A stretch of 64,000 nucleotides of DNA. Origin: Sipunculus nudus. Lineage: Eukaryota > Annelida > Sipuncula > Golfingiida > Sipunculidae. Where the stretch lies: positions 19,082,241-19,146,240 of the forward strand of contig CM049318.1 in NCBI GenBank assembly GCA_026874595.1, read 5' to 3'. Positions 1 through 12,800 of this stretch are shown here, one piece after another (positions within the stretch are counted from its first letter, which is position 1; each line of letters opens with the position of its first letter). The position numbers were made by a program, and so were the translations under genes. Under the pieces are notes generated by a model. That model made no database searches and had not been told where the DNA came from. It saw only the letters and a list, made by a program, of their open reading frames with translations.

Positions 1-337
1 ATCACTTAATTTGAGCTACTGGACATACATTTATGATACATATATACTAAGTGCTGTAACTGCAATAATAAAGCTAATGTGCCTTGTTTCTATAATCCCT
101 CATTAGAGAGTGTGTCTGTGTATGCATGCCTCTCTGTGTGTGCATACCTTTGTGTGTGTTTGTGTGTATGTCTGTGTCCCTGCACTCCTGTGTGTGCATA
201 TCTTCTCCTTCACATTTCCATCACAAATCTGAAACTTGTAATGAAATGTCGTCTTTAAATAATGTGTATGAAACTTTTTTTCATTGTGCCTTCCAAATAG
301 CTTTTTGGTAGCTGTATTAAGACAAAGTAATCCCCCC

Positions 338-340
<3 letters not shown>

Positions 341-394
<54 letters not shown>
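341..394. repeat. (AT)n microsatellite
   Basis: Uninterrupted AT dinucleotide array of about 27 units, followed by a TG/TATG-rich stretch up to 443. A TG/CTG-rich stretch also precedes it at 110-200. ORFs reading YIYIYI or HIHI here are artefacts. Confidence 0.97.
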
Positions 395-397
<3 letters not shown>

Positions 398-409
398 TGT
401 GTATGTGTT

Positions 410-440
<31 letters not shown>

Positions 441-443
441 ATA

Positions 444-606
444 CAGTGGAACCAGTCTGAAAGACCAACCATCTTATAAGAAACCTCCCTTGGGTGGACT
501 AAAAACATTCACATTTCTCATAACTGAACTGTCTAATAAGACCATTTGTGAATTCAGACCACTTTTTGCCAGTCCCTTGGGTGGCCTCACAACACAGGTT
601 TCACTG
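444..606. mobile_element. 163-bp TA-flanked MITE
   Basis: Starts CAGTGGAACC and ends in the imperfect inverse GGTTTCACTG, with TA on both sides (442-443 and 607-608). Two internal copies of CCCTTGGGTGG lie 98 bp apart. TA duplications suggest the Tc1/mariner group; it has no coding capacity. Confidence 0.6.
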
Positions 607-1240
607 TATAACCATTTTTCAACAACTGAGCACCAATTCATTTGCACCTCTTGTCCTGTCTACAATGTGAAATGTTTTCCTTTATTTGAAAAAATCCTGA
701 TATTTGATGTTTATTTTGATATATATGACATGATAAATAGGAGTTGTTTGATAGTTATTACTTATATTATTACATAACAAGTCTGCCTATAGGGAGTCCA
801 TGCAATATTAAATATATTCATATACTATAATTATAGTATAACAATAAATAAACAAGGTCTCACACCCACATACAATCAAGATACATTCCTTCCTCAAAGG
901 CAAATGCTATTCACATCCCCAAATTTACATCTCATTTTATACAACACAGATCCAACATCCTAAGTGTAAAAGATGACTAATCTTTTTTGGGTGTATACAA
1001 CGGTACATCAGTATTAAATATCACATGCTCAAAATCAAGCAAATAATAAGGTCAGAACCAAATTTCCTCTTCATGCAATGAGGCAAAACACATGTAGGCC
1101 CCTATTCACAGCCAAATGTGCTTTAAAACTTTGAAAAACTTCCATTTGACTGGCCTTCATGAATTTAAGACCTAAATTTGTAAAACTTCACACTGACAAG
1201 AGGGTGACAGCACCACACCTAAGTTGCATATCCTATGTGG
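607..1240. other. Unassigned AT-rich DNA
   Basis: No gene, RNA or repeat boundary recognised. Confidence 0.6.
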
Positions 1241-1249
1241 GGTACGGAC

Positions 1250-1422
1250 AAAAACCTGCCCCGGACAAAAGCCCCCCACCCGAAAAAAAGCCCAATTGGT
1301 CAAAAGCCACCCTCCTAAATGACAAAGAGGACAAAATATTATATTTAGGGGGGAGCTTTTGTCCTCTTATCATTAAGGTAGGGAGGCTTTTGACCTGGGG
1401 GGCTTTTGTCCTAGTGAGCCTT
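1250..1422. mobile_element. Fold-back (inverted-repeat) element
   Basis: GGACAAAAGCCCCCCA at the left is answered by TGGGGGGCTTTTGTCC at the right, and a second set (GGTCAAAAGCC / GGCTTTTGACC, GAGGACAAAA / TTTTGTCCTC) sits inside, so roughly 70-bp arms can fold on each other. It lies directly beside a (TA)n tract, a common landing site. No coding sequence. Confidence 0.65.
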
Positions 1423-1429
1423 TAATCAG

Positions 1430-1430
<1 letters not shown>

Positions 1431-1492
<62 letters not shown>
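1431..1492. repeat. (TA)n microsatellite
   Basis: Pure TA array of 31 units between a fold-back element and a hairpin element. Confidence 0.97.
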
Positions 1493-1495
<3 letters not shown>

Positions 1496-1630
1496 GTAGG
1501 TTAAGAGAAAAGAGTGATGCCTTTTAGATGGACTAACTTGTTTATCAACACACCAGCTTTCGAAGCACACAGGCTTCTTCGTCAGTCTATTTAAAAGGTG
1601 TCACTCTTTTCTCTTCAACTACATTTCTAC
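1493..1630 (-). mobile_element. Hairpin with hammerhead-ribozyme-like core, probable Penelope-like element end
   Basis: On the minus strand, arms of about 35 nt (AAGAGAAAAGAGTGA... and its inverse) enclose CTGACGA, a hairpin AGAAGC-CTGTGT-GCTTC, then GAAA. This order (CUGANGA, stem II, GAAA, with long stem I arms) is that of hammerhead ribozymes found at Penelope-like retroelement termini. The stem III/cleavage segment (about 1531-1557) is imperfect, so activity is doubtful. No reverse transcriptase remains nearby. Confidence 0.5.
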
Positions 1631-1658
1631 TACATACTAACATGGCTATACCACTTAT

Positions 1659-1684
<26 letters not shown>
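1659..1684. repeat. (TA)n microsatellite
   Basis: Short TA array, about 13 units. Confidence 0.9.
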
Positions 1685-1689
<5 letters not shown>

Positions 1690-1691
<2 letters not shown>

Positions 1692-4600
1692 GTATATTTA
1701 TATGTGTATGTTAACTAATGCACCTTTCATCATAATTACACCATATACCGGTACTCACTCTAAGCACCAAGTAGGCAAACATTTGTGCTTATTCCTCATA
1801 CATCCCATCTTATGTACACCACAGACTAAGGTTCAAACATGAAAACTTCATCCAATTTATCCATGACAAGTTTATGATCAATGACTTTATACAAAAAAAG
1901 AGAGCACTCTCAGAGCACAAACCAGCACCATGATCAAACTTCATTTATATATAACATGTTTCTGGGTCCTGATTTTAAGATGTATTTATTAAATTTAATC
2001 CAACATAGGATTTGATCATACCCTACTGTGATCATGACAAAGAAGTAAATTATCTGGAATTTCCATGATGTCATCACATATTCTGAGTTATCTATATTTT
2101 ATCATTTCCAATTTTTTCATCAGCCCTAAAATTTTTGACCCATTGCAAATGAACACTGCAGAAAATGGTATTAGGTATTAGTGATATATATTGATAACAA
2201 ATATAGAAATATATATTAATACAAAAAGGATTTATTTAGAAATTTGCTTTGACATAATTCATCATATTTATGATCATTGGAAAATAGACAAATCTCACAT
2301 CATATGAAACCTAAAACATATTTACTTTCATTAATGTTCACCAGAGGGCAGTATATACACTTTCAGAATTATTTTGTGTCAGATGACTTTGACATTAACC
2401 ATAATAGAGAAGGAGACACTAATTTTTAAGTAGCATGTTAACCAGAAGTATTTTAGCAACCCTGATCTGACCAATACCACAGATAAACAATTTTTGTGAG
2501 GTGTATTATAAAATTTAGTTTCTGCCTGCCAGCTATTGGTGAATAAATTATTATTTATAAAATATTATTTCAACACACCCCAGTGACACACAATGAGAAA
2601 ACATTACACAACCAAATTAGTGAATAAATATGGCAGTAACCCACTGTAATTAACAGTTAATTTAAACAAGCCAGCATATACAACAAAGCCTGGGCTTGAC
2701 AAGTGGAAAAGTAACTGTTTATTTTACCCTTACTGGCAGTGGATCAAGTCTCTTTGAAAAATTCAAATAAAATGACATTCTCCAATCATTTCCTATTTTT
2801 AGAATCTTTTTTTACAACAGCAGTGGGGAAACAAAAGACTGGCCTTTTACAGATCAACTGAGTGGAGAGTGAAAATTATTCACAACAACAGTGACCTCTA
2901 GTGGCTCTACATTAACCAATCATCAACAGAATCAGTCTTAGCACCATGACCTCTAAATTTTCTAATTAGCATATTCATATCCATGATCACCCATTATGTA
3001 TCAACCAGCAGCAGGCCACCCCTGTCTACTAATTTCTGTAAAAGAAATCAACCATTTCTTATAAACTTAAGACTACATGATGAAAAGCCAATAACATTCA
3101 ATAACATGAGCAGTGTGACTAATGAAAACACACAGGTAATTTTTTTCTGTATAAAAATACTTTTTTCATCCAAAAGCAGACAACAAAAACTAACAGACTA
3201 GATACTTAACAACATGTTAGGCCAATATACCATCTGTGAGATTCAGTGTTTTCTGCTTTGGAAAATACACTTAAAACAAATGTTATATTAAAGAAGCCTG
3301 TGTCTGCCTCAACGGACCAAAACTGATGACACCTACATGACACCTTGTGAAACTGATGGCCCGTTAAAAAAGTATCCCTCTACCAAGGTACTGATCACTG
3401 TTCAATTTAACATGGCCTCAGTATATCATGACATTCATGTAAATCTGCTTGTCTTCTCTCAGGTATCATTTTAATTTACCACAAGATCATCACCTGTCAG
3501 CATTCTACCGAATCAATATTAAAGAAAGCCTCATATTTTTCCGCTCTTTTTTTTTTTTTGCAGTATTCAAACTGCCCACTTCCACTTAGTGTGAACATTC
3601 ATAAAAAAAACCACTGCTGTACAATCAACATCAACTTTCCTCCAGACATCTCTGACTTAGAGATGACAGCACCAGGACCTGATGCTCACTTGGAGAAAGA
3701 TGTACAAACAAATGAAATATTTCACATCGAATCCTGGATTATGATAAACTTGAATATTTAATCAAATGACAACTCTCTCTCTGAAATACTTTTGACTGAA
3801 ATCTTAAGAGATGTCACCTACACATAGAAACAACAAACACACAAACAAAAGGACACACACAGGTGAGAACATAACCTCAATCCAACATCACTGACAGTGT
3901 ATAAATCGGTCAAGGTCAAGGACAGCAGGTCAAATTGGTGATAAATCTACCTCTCTTTAGGGTGCCTAAAGTGTTAATATGTAGATGTAGCCTGTAAAAT
4001 ACAAGCATCCTCTCAATATTATAAAGGCCAAAGCAAATTATATATAAGATTCACTAAGGAACAAGGAGTACAACAAAAAGGCTTAAAAAGGCAGGTAGAA
4101 GCTGGAAAATACTTAAAGCTGAGCTTCTGCTAGTCACAACATGTTAGATAAACCTGCATATCTGCCCATGATTTGTAGTTTTGTCATGGTAACCTTACCA
4201 AACTGTAAATGTTAGGCCTTTGCAGACTAAAGCTAGAACTCCACTCACCTAACAAAAGATCTTAATGCAGTTAAAGAAGTATTTTCAAGTGTATTACATT
4301 ACACCAAGATGTACCACATGTCTCGAGGAAGAATAATGATTGGAATATTCCTTAGCAAAGTGCAATTAATGACCACTCCAATGACTGACCACCCCCAATA
4401 TGATGACCAATAATTTTAGTCCTGACCTATATCTCACCTTACCTTAAAAGATAAGGCCACACATGTAACACTTTTTGTGGTAATAAAGGTGATATACACT
4501 CCTTGAAGAGTGGTCAATTAACATTCATTTCAGCTCATACACCCACTGCTTGCCAATATGCAGCATTTGCTATATACAGCCACCAGGGCACTTGCACAGG

Positions 4601-4935
4601 GCCAAGAATTTGACTAATGAGAGCCCAGTATTGGGTGGTCTGAATAGGAAGAAACTTGGCAGAAACCCACACTAGACCAATCTCATTAATCAGAACATTT
4701 TTTCCGCTGTGGCTGTGCTAGCACCCTGCCATCCATATACAGCAAAGGCCGCTTATGCAAGCAGCAGGCAAGTAGACTGAGTACAGGGTGTATGGGTGGT
4801 TACACAACCTACATTATAACATGCCCATCTGTTGTCATGACAGATCTTCCAGGTCGCCATGGTGATCACAGGGAAACTGCCACAACAAGATCATTACTAC
4901 ATCATAAGTTAATTACTGTTGAGTCAGCAGGATGC
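1690..4935. other. Region beyond the CBR1-like stop codon: probable 3' UTR then intergenic DNA
   Basis: AT-rich sequence with no convincing coding exon on either strand. The part nearest 4935 must include the 3' UTR of the CBR1-like gene, but its end cannot be placed. Confidence 0.6.
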
Positions 4936-5054
4936 TTAACTGGAAGCTGGCCTTCTCCAGTCTTCAACACGTCTGTCAGCCACAAACTCTCCACTGGGAC
5001 AGTCATCATCTTCTTCACAGTCCAGCAGGGCCAGATACAGCGGAGTGTCTGCTC
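4936..5054 (-). CDS. CBR1: CBR1-like coding exon 8 (stop codon)
   Basis: Completes G245 and encodes residues 246-283 followed by TAA at 4938-4936. [18 protein letters not shown] matches the conserved G-A-x-T-P-x-Y-L-A-L-L segment, and [12 protein letters not shown] the family C-terminal motif. The 3' UTR continues below 4936; I could not pick a convincing polyadenylation signal. Confidence 0.92.
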
Positions 5055-8000
5055 CTGATGAAAGACAAATTAAAGAATACGGTAAAAATCAAATCACCTA
5101 AATTATTCTGGGGAAAATAAAACTGTATATCACATCTTAAAAGTCTTGAGAAAGTCTAGCCTGCATTGCCCCTTAAAATAAGCAAAATTTTTAAAAAAAT
5201 TATATAAAGTAAAATGGTAGCATAAAAGAGTATTACTGAATTATTTAACAAATTTTTAAAAATGAAGTCAGTGATGGACTGCCAGCTAAAAGTAAACACT
5301 GATGCAAAGATAACAGAATATCCCATTTGATCGCTCTAAGTAATAAATTTTTTATGCAAGTAGACTGTGACAAGGAATTGTATAATTTACACTAGACATT
5401 TCCTTTTTTTAGCAGATGCCATAGTATCCTCAGACAATTAATCCCCCCCCCCCTTCAAAATAAAGCCCCCATCTTCAGAAGCAAGCCACCACGGCTTCTT
5501 CAAATGTGACCATCAAAACCAAGGAAGGTCATGAGTCTCCTTCAATAACTTATCTTCTGACATCTTTCATTTTGATTTTCAGATAGATACATCAATTGAA
5601 CTGAGAAACAATATTTTTCACCAATTATGGGAATATTCAACGTCAAAGCCACTAGGATAGGTCATTAGCCCAATTTAAATATACCTCATCCATTCCATAT
5701 CTATGTATATGCATAATATGAAAGAAATCTGTCCATTAGTTTTTGACTGCATCCCTTATTTAGATATTTATTATTTTGTGTGATTTTCACAAAATATGGA
5801 ACTATTCTAGGTCAAGGCTACTCTCACAGTAAAGGCCATGACCTCATTTTACATATTCCTCATCCAATAACCAATATCTATGTATATTCATAATATTAAG
5901 AAATCTGTCCATTAGTTTTTGACTTATAATGCTCATAGTACTGTCAAGGAGCAATGATGGGGATATTAAAAGGCACAAGACAAGCACCACCAGTCTGGTA
6001 CATGACAAAGCTATCCAAGATTTTCGGTCAACTTGACTTTGCAAGTTTTTTTTAGATATTTAAGAATTTTTGTGATTTTCCCCCAAAACGGACTATTCAA
6101 GGTCAAGGTCACTCAATTTTGAATAGGCTTCGTCCTCCAACCCATATCCATGCACATGTCAAGTTTGGTAAAGATCTGTGAAATATCTTTTGAGTCATTG
6201 CACAGACAAGATTTATCTGCGGTGGCCGGACCGTCATGAAACAATAGTATCCCCCAACTTTGTCTTGGGATACAATTACCATGTACTTTGTAAAACTAAA
6301 TGATCCTCATCTAGAGATACAAAGAATACTGTGGAAGTGGTTTTGTTAACAGGGTTTTAATTTTTGCGCTTTCAGTGGGAGATAAATTAGCGTTAAATTA
6401 AGAAAAGGTGTTATTTCAGAGAACCTAATTATGTCTCAGCTGCAATTCCCTCCAATTTATAGTGATTTTGTAGAAACCACTGTGAAGGAACTAGATTTTG
6501 AAGACCTTTAGAATCCCCTCCCAATGCCTTTTAAGTATGAGGAGAGCCAGCCGTGATCTTGTCAGCTCTATTTGTTTATCTCTTATAGTGTGCCGCATCT
6601 AGTTAGTAATCACAGAAGTTGTTGTTGAGTAATTCTACAACACTCAGATGTCAAACAAAGTGGCTGGATGCAGTACCATTGCATCATCAAACTTGATTAG
6701 TCCTGGTTAATTGTATGGTATAGTTTACACTTTGTGCATGGTCATGGTACACAGCTGCCCGTAGCTTGTACATGGTCAACCGGAGCTTGTTAGGTAAGAG
6801 GTAGGTTGCCCTGCAAACCTTTTTTTGTGTAAATGTCCTAATATTATAATAAAGTAGAGCACCGTTTTTCTGAAAGCGTGGGTGAACATGCTTTTCTTTT
6901 GGCAAAAAAAAACAATTTCAGGAAACCGGTCAGGGGTCAAGCGGCAAGTTCGTACGACAGTTAATGATTTATTCAACGATTTATTCAACACCATTTTACT
7001 GAGGGTGCACCTATTTCTTTTGACCTATGTAACTGACATATAAAAACATTGGATTTATCGATGAACTTGTTTGGTAAAGATCAGTCTAACCTGTTTTTAG
7101 TAAATGTGCGTGCTCTTTTTAAAACAAAGTCACTGGAGGGAAAGGTGAAATGACATCGCCATTGGTGAAACTTGGTTAGATCTTTAACTGCTCACAAGCA
7201 TTTTTGAACCATCATAGAGCAAACTAATTAAAATTGATAATTTATAATTTTTAGATCTAACGTAGGTTTCAACTTATTGAATACCCTAGCCTATGTCGCA
7301 CATTTAACTTCCCCACTTCCTTTAATAAGAATGTTCTTTCTATTTATTTAACATCTGGATGAGGGCAGGTGTGTCACCACGGTCGAGCCCCTCAATGACT
7401 GTCAGCTTGTCTGCAAAGCATAACGCCCTACCTTTGACAATTAACAGCAAGACTATTGTGTCTGAGTAATGTTGTTCCTACCAGTAAAAGTGAAATGATG
7501 AATAAGCGCATTTAACAGAGCATTTAAGCAAATGACACAATTGCTCTTCAGAATGAACTGCTCATTTTAATGGCAAGGCTCCCATGCAATGCTTTTACCT
7601 CACACTGAAACCTGTTTGAGCACAATCGATGAATGAATGATACCTTACTGATGTCCACACTGCTGAGTTTTTTTTGGCCTGACATCCTAGCCCAAGCTGA
7701 TGAACTATGTTTGCTTGAGTACAACAAGATATGGTTGATAACAATCCAAGTGCTCTTGGATTAACTGCTCAGCCTATTTCTGGGTTATAGGGAGCCTATT
7801 ATTAAGGTACTAGCTCTAATTTTCATACCTTTGCCCAGCGACAACATCGGCCCAGAACTAAATAGGCCCCTAATTAAGGTCCCCACTGGGCTTAACCCTG
7901 ACTGCAGGCCCTTGTGAATGGTAATTACCAAAAAATCATTTGATGTATTTACATGCTTGAAAAATATTTCATAAATAAGAACAAATTTTTGGTGCCCCAT

Positions 8001-9522
8001 TTTAAATTTCAGAAAAAACAAATTTTCAAAAAATTCGGCATTTGGAAAAATGGCGCTGTACTGTTCTTTGATACAAAATCAATTACCTGTACATACTGAT
8101 TGGTGCGAAAATTCAAACTACACTAATGCTGTAAAATGAAATAAGCATGAAAATTCAGACATGCCAAATTAACCACTTCCACATTATTCATCTTTATCAG
8201 TTTACCTTCAGCAGGAGTTTGTGATCCTTTTTAGCTGCTTAATTAATGGAGTAATTAATGTTAATTAAATAATGAATATTCATCTTGATCTGTTTACCTT
8301 CAGCAGGAGTCTGTGATCCTTTGTGGCTTGTCAGGTCAGTGTCACTGTAACCAGGACAACACTGAAATACATAATTTCAATTATATACTAGAAATTTCTT
8401 GGCATCACAGATACCATAGTATCCCCAGACAATTAATCCCTCCCCACCCCTTCAAATTTACGCCCACATCTATAGAAGCGTATACTGACACTTAAAATCC
8501 TATATATTCAGAGATTTGACCTTGAAGACCCAGCTCAAGGTCATGAGTCTTTGAACATGTCTGAGATCTTGGTGAAATCAATTTGTGTAGCAAATTTGAA
8601 GAAAAGAAATACTGTAATCCTAAAGTTATTGGGATAACAAAAATCCTGTGATTCTGCAGATTTGACCTTGAAAAGCTGGGTCAAGATCACCAGTCTTCAA
8701 ACATGTCAGAGATTTAATCTTTGTGTCACATTTGAAGAAAAAAAATAGGGTACTTCAAAAGTTATGAGGTTCACAAAAAAAAACATTATATCAGCAGGAT
8801 TTACCTTGAAGGTAAGCGTCAAGGTAACAGGTTTTCAAACTCTTTCAACAACTTATCATCTGACATCTTTTATTTTGATTTTCCAGATAGATACATTGAG
8901 AAACAATATTTTCACCAAATATGAGAATATTCAAGGTCAAGGCTAGCCACCCTCTTAGGAAAGGTCATGACCCCAATTTAAATATACCTCATCTCATAAC
9001 CTATATCTATGTATATGCATAATATGAAAGAAATCTGTCCATTCAAATAACATCATAATATTTACATAAAACATCTACAAACAAATCTCAATGGATTAAA
9101 GTATACAGTAAATGCTGGCTTTACAGGCTGATACAATGTAAGTCTCATCTGACTTAGTCTTCCTGGTTGTTCATGCTGACAGTCTTTCTCAACCTCCCGG
9201 GGGAGGGTACCACCCAAGCAGCAATAGCAGACAACAGAATCTTACTCATTCTAAATTTGCCTGCCATGAATGGTCAGTAACCATTCACTCCTGGGTGGAG
9301 AGGGTCTACCTTTGTGGTAAAGACTTTCCTAGGGGTCTTAGAACTGAAGGCATGCAGAACAAGACACAAACCCACAACCTTGTGTTCCCAAATCCCAAGC
9401 CATAACCATTGTGCCACCACACTCCACAACTGATAAATTATTCATAGGAACTCGCATTAGGAATCTTTGTTCATATCAGCACTGACAAATACAAGTATTC
9501 ATCAGGCTAAAACTGAAAAAGT

Positions 9523-9596
<74 letters not shown>

Positions 9597-9707
9597 TGGA
9601 AAGGGTATACACAGAAAAGTGGTTCACTGCCCCACTGGCAGTGAACCACTTTTCTGTGTATACCCTTTCCATCTATAAAACAATGAACAAGCATGGCTAT
9701 TCATACA

Positions 9708-9801
<94 letters not shown>

Positions 9802-12800
9802 CACACAAGACATATAAAAGTGTTTCTCAAATCTGGAGGTTCAGTCTTTTACCACAGTTAAAACAATGAACATACAGCATTTATTATGATGTCTTCTCTG
9901 GTGTCGTCTGCATCAAATGCTCTTTGCTGTATCGGTGTCATGACAGTGAGTCCAATTTTGGTGACAGCGTAAGCGTTGTCTGGCCACCCTCTCTCCTGGT
10001 GTTGACCCTCCTTTGCATCTCTGAGAAGAAACAATAATTAAATCATCAGTTAACCGCAAAACGCTTAAAATAGATTTAGAGTCCTTTATGGAATGTGCTC
10101 CTCAGTTTTACCAATAAATCGCATGTTTCCATGTTACACTTCTGATATTTGAGAAGTATCTAAATTACAGCTGTAATTATAGATTATTTCATAAGATGAA
10201 ATGTATTGCAATACTTCTCTCGTAATACAGCACATGTACATGAGAAGATACAAGCGTAATGTAGATCAGAGTCGAAATTCCATAGCAGACTGATGGGATA
10301 CTGTACTGTAAAAGTTTGAATATAAGCCTATCTCATGTATAACCCTATGGACACAGTGAGTTGTTCTGCCTATATACAACTAGGGACCCAAGGGTCTCGG
10401 TGCTCAGCTAAATTGGTCTCTAAGGATATGTTTATGAGCTTTTTTAAAATATGGGTCTTGTGATCAGTTTGAAACCAACCAGTCTACAGACTAATTTGTA
10501 AATTGATGGGCCCTGTGACCTTGAGCTTTGACCTAGTGACTTGAAAATCAAAAGGAAACTTCCCCTATTGGCAGGTGCACCACATGATGGAAGGTTTGCA
10601 AAGAAAAGTTTGGCTTAAAATGCATCCCCAATCTTTCTGAAGTGGTGGGTCCTGTGACCTTGAATTTTGACCTCATGAACCCAAAATCAAAAGGGTCCTC
10701 ACATTATTGGTGGGTCATATATAAGTTAAGACTGAAACCAATATGTCAATCCAAACTGGAGTTAGCCTACAATCCGGAAACAAATATGTGGACAGATGGC
10801 CCCTGTGAATTATCATCAATGATCTTCAGTTGTAAGCCATATTAAAGGTATAATTTAAGTATCTGAAATAAAAGCAGTAAATCAAACTAATTATTATCTT
10901 TTCTTATGCAAAATTTAAACAAGTACAGTGAGTAGACACTTTGTTTACATAAAATCCTTTATTATCGGTCACAGTCGGCCCACCATACAATGTTCAATGT
11001 GATTGGAAAGTAGTTTGGAAATTATGCTTCCATTTATAATACGCGCCAAGGATTTTTATTTCAATTCCCAGAAGAAAAATGTGGATTATATATGGGGGGA
11101 AATGGTATAGGTCGCACTGACCTAATTTCAGGTTTCCAAGGAGTTTATTTTATTGACCTCCTTGTATTCTTACTTAGAAGTTTCTAGGTCCAGTGGTTTC
11201 AAATTGTGCCCTGCTTATGGACACCTGGACGGATGACAGACAAAGCACCATTCCTATACCTCAGTTGCTTTCAATCAGCTGAGCTAAAAAATCATAACAA
11301 GGGACCCATGGGTCACAGCGCTCAGCTAATCATGATTGGACTATAAATGTTTCTCCACTGTGATACCATATCGAGTCGATAAAGCTTATGAATATCATGG
11401 ACATGTTGAGCTATTATAAAGGAATGTAATGTAATATGTGAGTAAATGATAAATGAAATTACCTGACTGGTGGATTAATAGAGTAAAATATAGTGGTTTA
11501 TTTTTTATTTATTTAGGAGGGGTTGAAAATTGTGATATATTTGAGCAAATATGAATGCAATCATTGCAATGACAGCAGTAATAAGCAGTAGCAGAATGAT
11601 GATAAGGCTATTTGTTAGAGGATCTAAAGTGTATGGTAGTCTGCAAGCTTTCAATTTGGCAGATATCATGTTATGATTAATTATGCTGAAAAAGTGATTT
11701 ATGAATTTGTGACTGTATGACACATTATCTCTTTAGTCTTGACAGGGTACATTATTGTGATGCCCACTATGTCTACATATTACACAATATTGACATAATT
11801 TCTGGCATGTACATAGGTACCTATGGGAAAATAGTTATACAAAATATTAAAGTATGAATATATCTGATTCATCTTGTTCTTGCTTACTGAGGCTGACTTT
11901 AGGATGGGGTTAGGAGAAGGGAAAAGTGAGGGCAGCATGAAGGTGGATGTAGAAATATTCTATTGTAATGTTTTTCATTTATATAAGAATATGAAAAGCT
12001 AAGAGGAAAGGGGCCCTCCTTCTTGGTTATAGTAAAGTTATAAATATATGACTGCAAACTAATACTCTGACAAGACTGTCATGAAGAAACACAGTAAAAG
12101 TTTTGAGATACTATGATGCATATGAAAATTTACAGATGGACAGGCAAGTGGACAGAATGGACTTATACCTTTATTTCACTTTCAAGGGAATAATGCATTT
12201 AAGTTTATATATAAGCCTATTTTTTTTAAGCATATCCACTTTTTCCATTAAGAAGTTTTTATCTGAATCATTTTTTTTATTTACAGGTTTTATAAATTTT
12301 TAATTAAAAAAACTGAAAATATAAGTTAAAATATTAGAATTGTTGCAAAAGTTGCAATCATTATATATACATAGTAAAAAACTGAAACTATAAGTTAAAA
12401 TATTAGAATTGTTGCAAAAGTTGCAATCATCATATATCCAGAGTGTAGCTCATATTGGGTCATATTATGCATACACATATATTTTATTATTTTTAAATCA
12501 TAAATGTTTAAACTGAATTTAAAAGAAAATTATGCAACAACATGGCATCTACAAGATTATTCCTTGAATCACTATGAATACTAAAATATGATCAAAAACA
12601 GATCAGTGGTTTTGATATTAGGCAGCCTTGAAGTGTAACAATGGCTTTTTTATGGAAAACAGAGGTTTTTCCTTAATATCTCGAAGGAACAAAGTCCTAA
12701 TGACCCAATTATTGGTATGGTACGAGATTTTGGGGACATCTAAAATTATGCCAACAGCCTGGGGAGCATAGATATGTGCACTGAATGACCTACAGTCATC

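Noticed and set aside
103-468. 121-residue minus-strand ORF rich in HIHI/YIYI
   Set aside because: It is a translation of (AT)n and TATG repeats; the same applies to YIYI ORFs near 1642, 9476, 9596, 14358, 14401, 16429 and 17367.
9362-9416. Functional tRNA gene on the minus strand
   Set aside because: A and B boxes are present, but no cloverleaf with matched acceptor stem can be formed; a SINE head is the better explanation. The same holds for 53869-53921.
9591-9677. microRNA precursor
   Set aside because: Perfect 41-bp pairing with a 5-nt loop is atypical for animal pre-miRNAs, which carry bulges and larger loops.
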